Below, piece after piece: positions 5,693 to 6,998 of a stretch of 6,998 bases of DNA (the stretch's first letter is position 1; each line of letters begins with the position of its first letter). The notes under the pieces were generated by a model, which was not told where the DNA came from, made no database searches, and saw only the letters and a program-made list of their open reading frames with translations. Source of the stretch: Akkermansiaceae bacterium (GTDB taxonomy: Bacteria; Verrucomicrobiota; Verrucomicrobiia; Verrucomicrobiales; Akkermansiaceae); contig JALZWJ010000194.1 in NCBI GenBank assembly GCA_023300065.1, forward strand, positions 1 through 6,998, given 5' to 3'. The position numbers and the translations under genes are program-made.

Positions 5693-6998
5693 GAACACAT
5701 CACTGCAACGAAATCCGCCCTGGAAATATCGGAGAAACTATCACTCTTATCGGCTGGGTGAATAGCGTCCGAGACCAAGGCGGCGTGATCTTTATCGACC
5801 TCCGCGATCGCGAAGGAATCACCCAGTGTGTTTTCCGAGGCGAGGTCTCAGCGGAAGCAGCTGAGCTTTCTCACAAGCTCCGCTCCGAGGACGTTGTCCA
5901 AGTGACAGGCAAAGTCGAGGAACGTCTCAAAACCGATGACGTTGACACTAAAAACGAGAAACTCGAAACCGGCGAAGTTGAAATCGTCACCTCAAAACTT
6001 ACCATCGTTAACAAGGCCGATGTCCTGCCTTTCCAACTGGACAAGGAACTCTCGAATGAAGACCTCCGCCTGAAATATCGCTACCTCGATCTCCGTCGCC
6101 CACGCCTCACCAACAACCTGCGCCAACGCCACACCATCACGAAGGCCGCGCGTGATCACCTTTCCGAGCAAGGCTTCATTGAGGTCGAGACTCCCATCCT
6201 TTCAAAAGCGACACCGGAGGGCGCGCGCGACTTCCTCGTCCCAAGCCGCATTAACCCCGGCAAATTCTACGCTCTCCCGCAAGCGCCTCAGCAATACAAG
6301 CAGATGCTTATGGTTGCGGGCGTTGAGAAATACTTTCAAGTCGCACGTTGCTTCCGTGATGAAGATCTCCGCGCTGACCGCCAGCCCGAGTTCACTCAGA
6401 TCGATATCGAGGCCTCCTTCGTCGATGAAGACGACATCATCGGACTCATTGAAGGAATGCTTTCCTCCATGTTCGAGGAAGCTCGCGGCGTAAAAGTTCC
6501 GACTCCCTTCGAGCGCCTCACTTGGAAAGACGCCATGAACCGCTACGGTTCTGATAAGCCTGAACGCCGTATTGGGATGGAAATGGTCGACCTTAGTGAA
6601 GATCTAAAAGACTGCGATTTCCGCGTCTTCTCCGGCACCGTCGCCAGTGGCGGCGTGGTCAAAGCGATCAATGCAAAAGGCTTTGCCGATATCTCAACCG
6701 GACAAATCGACAAGCTCACCAAGCTCGCCCAAGAAGCAGGAGCAAAAGGCCTAGCCTACATTCAAGCCCGCGATACCGACCGCACGACCTGGCGCTCTCC
6801 CTTCGTAAAGCGCATGACTGATGGCGAGGTCGAGGCACTCCGCGAAAAACTTAACATCGAGCCCGGTGACCTCATCCTCTTCGCGGCCGACCAGTGGGAA
6901 CCCGCTTGCGATGTTCTCGGACGAATCCGCCTCGAGGTCGCAAACCTCCAAAACCTGCTCGAAGGAAACGACGACCTCGACTTCCTCTGGGTCACCGA
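5689..6998 (+). CDS. aspS: Aspartyl-tRNA synthetase, bacterial type (3' end outside window)
   Basis: The first 436 residues of AspRS, which charges tRNA-Asp, run off the window end without a stop. Domains visible: N-terminal OB-fold anticodon-binding domain (GWVNSVRDQGGVIFIDLRDR, 22-41); the catalytic-domain start LSNEDLRLKYRYLDLRRP (121-138); motif 1 end and flipping-loop region ETPILSKATPEGARDFLVPS (167-186); motif 2 FQVARCFRDEDLRADRQPEFTQ (216-237); and the bacterial GAD insertion (about 290-410; FRVFSG, KGLAYI). The start ATG overlaps the hisS TGA as ATGA, implying translational coupling and one operon; no separate strong ribosome-binding site is seen. Residue 30 is Gln at the position where E. 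coli has Leu and Asn-tolerant (non-discriminating) enzymes often have His, so tRNA-Asn specificity cannot be read from it. Motif 3 lies beyond the window. Confidence 0.96.
   Translation, partial: MRTHHCNEIRPGNIGETITLIGWVNSVRDQGGVIFIDLRDREGITQCVFRGEVSAEAAELSHKLRSEDVVQVTGKVEERLKTDDVDTKNEKLETGEVEIVTSKLTIVNKADVLPFQLDKELSNEDLRLKYRYLDLRRPRLTNNLRQRHTITKAARDHLSEQGFIEVETPILSKATPEGARDFLVPSRINPGKFYALPQAPQQYKQMLMVAGVEKYFQVARCFRDEDLRADRQPEFTQIDIEASFVDEDDIIGLIEGMLSSMFEEARGVKVPTPFERLTWKDAMNRYGSDKPERRIGMEMVDLSEDLKDCDFRVFSGTVASGGVVKAINAKGFADISTGQIDKLTKLAQEAGAKGLAYIQARDTDRTTWRSPFVKRMTDGEVEALREKLNIEPGDLILFAADQWEPACDVLGRIRLEVANLQNLLEGNDDLDFLWVT

Overview
The window reads as a chromosomal housekeeping segment from a Gram-negative-type bacterium, most likely a Verrucomicrobiota or another PVC-superphylum member. 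Three things point there: a secreted thioredoxin-like protein whose C-terminal tail resembles the SLA1-homology (SHD1-like) modules common in Planctomycetes and Verrucomicrobia; a HisRS of the 'RGLAYYTG / GFxxGD' type; and generally weak Shine-Dalgarno signals. The assignment is an inference from these traits, not a database match.

Layout. Positions 1-592 (+) hold the 3' part of argH (argininosuccinate lyase). Positions 616-3444 (-) hold a complete uvrA (excision-repair ATPase), convergent with argH. A strong GC-rich hairpin flanked by A and T runs (about 3501-3533) separates uvrA from the next leftward gene. Positions 3559-4254 (-) hold a secreted thioredoxin-fold gene. A 163-bp divergent intergenic region follows, and then hisS (4418-5692, +) and aspS (5689 to the window end, +, partial), which overlap by 4 bases (ATGA) and look like one translationally coupled unit.

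The main discovery is the thioredoxin-fold gene. A conventional gene finder would split it into two fragments: a signal peptide plus first strand (4063-4254) and the rest (3559-4044). Both lie in the same frame and are interrupted only by one TGA (4065-4063, minus strand). That TGA sits exactly at the first cysteine of the thioredoxin active site, so the motif reads W-G-V-N-[UGA]-G-P-C. uvrA and hisS both end in TGA, so the codon still works as a stop here. A 6-bp perfect hairpin with a 5-nt CGUGA loop begins 23 nt after the UGA and places its loop 30-34 nt downstream. This is the geometry expected of a bacterial SECIS element. The simplest reading is an extracytoplasmic UGPC selenoprotein fused to an SHD1-like tail, 231 residues long with Sec64. 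A nonsense mutation or sequencing error at that base is the main alternative.

The other genes act in separate core processes: arginine synthesis, nucleotide excision repair, and charging of tRNA-His and tRNA-Asp. Smaller oddities are a UvrA that lacks one of the usual zinc-binding Cys pairs, an ambiguous uvrA start (ATG or an upstream TTG with a better ribosome-binding site), and a HisRS whose motif 3 lacks the canonical GxERL arginine.
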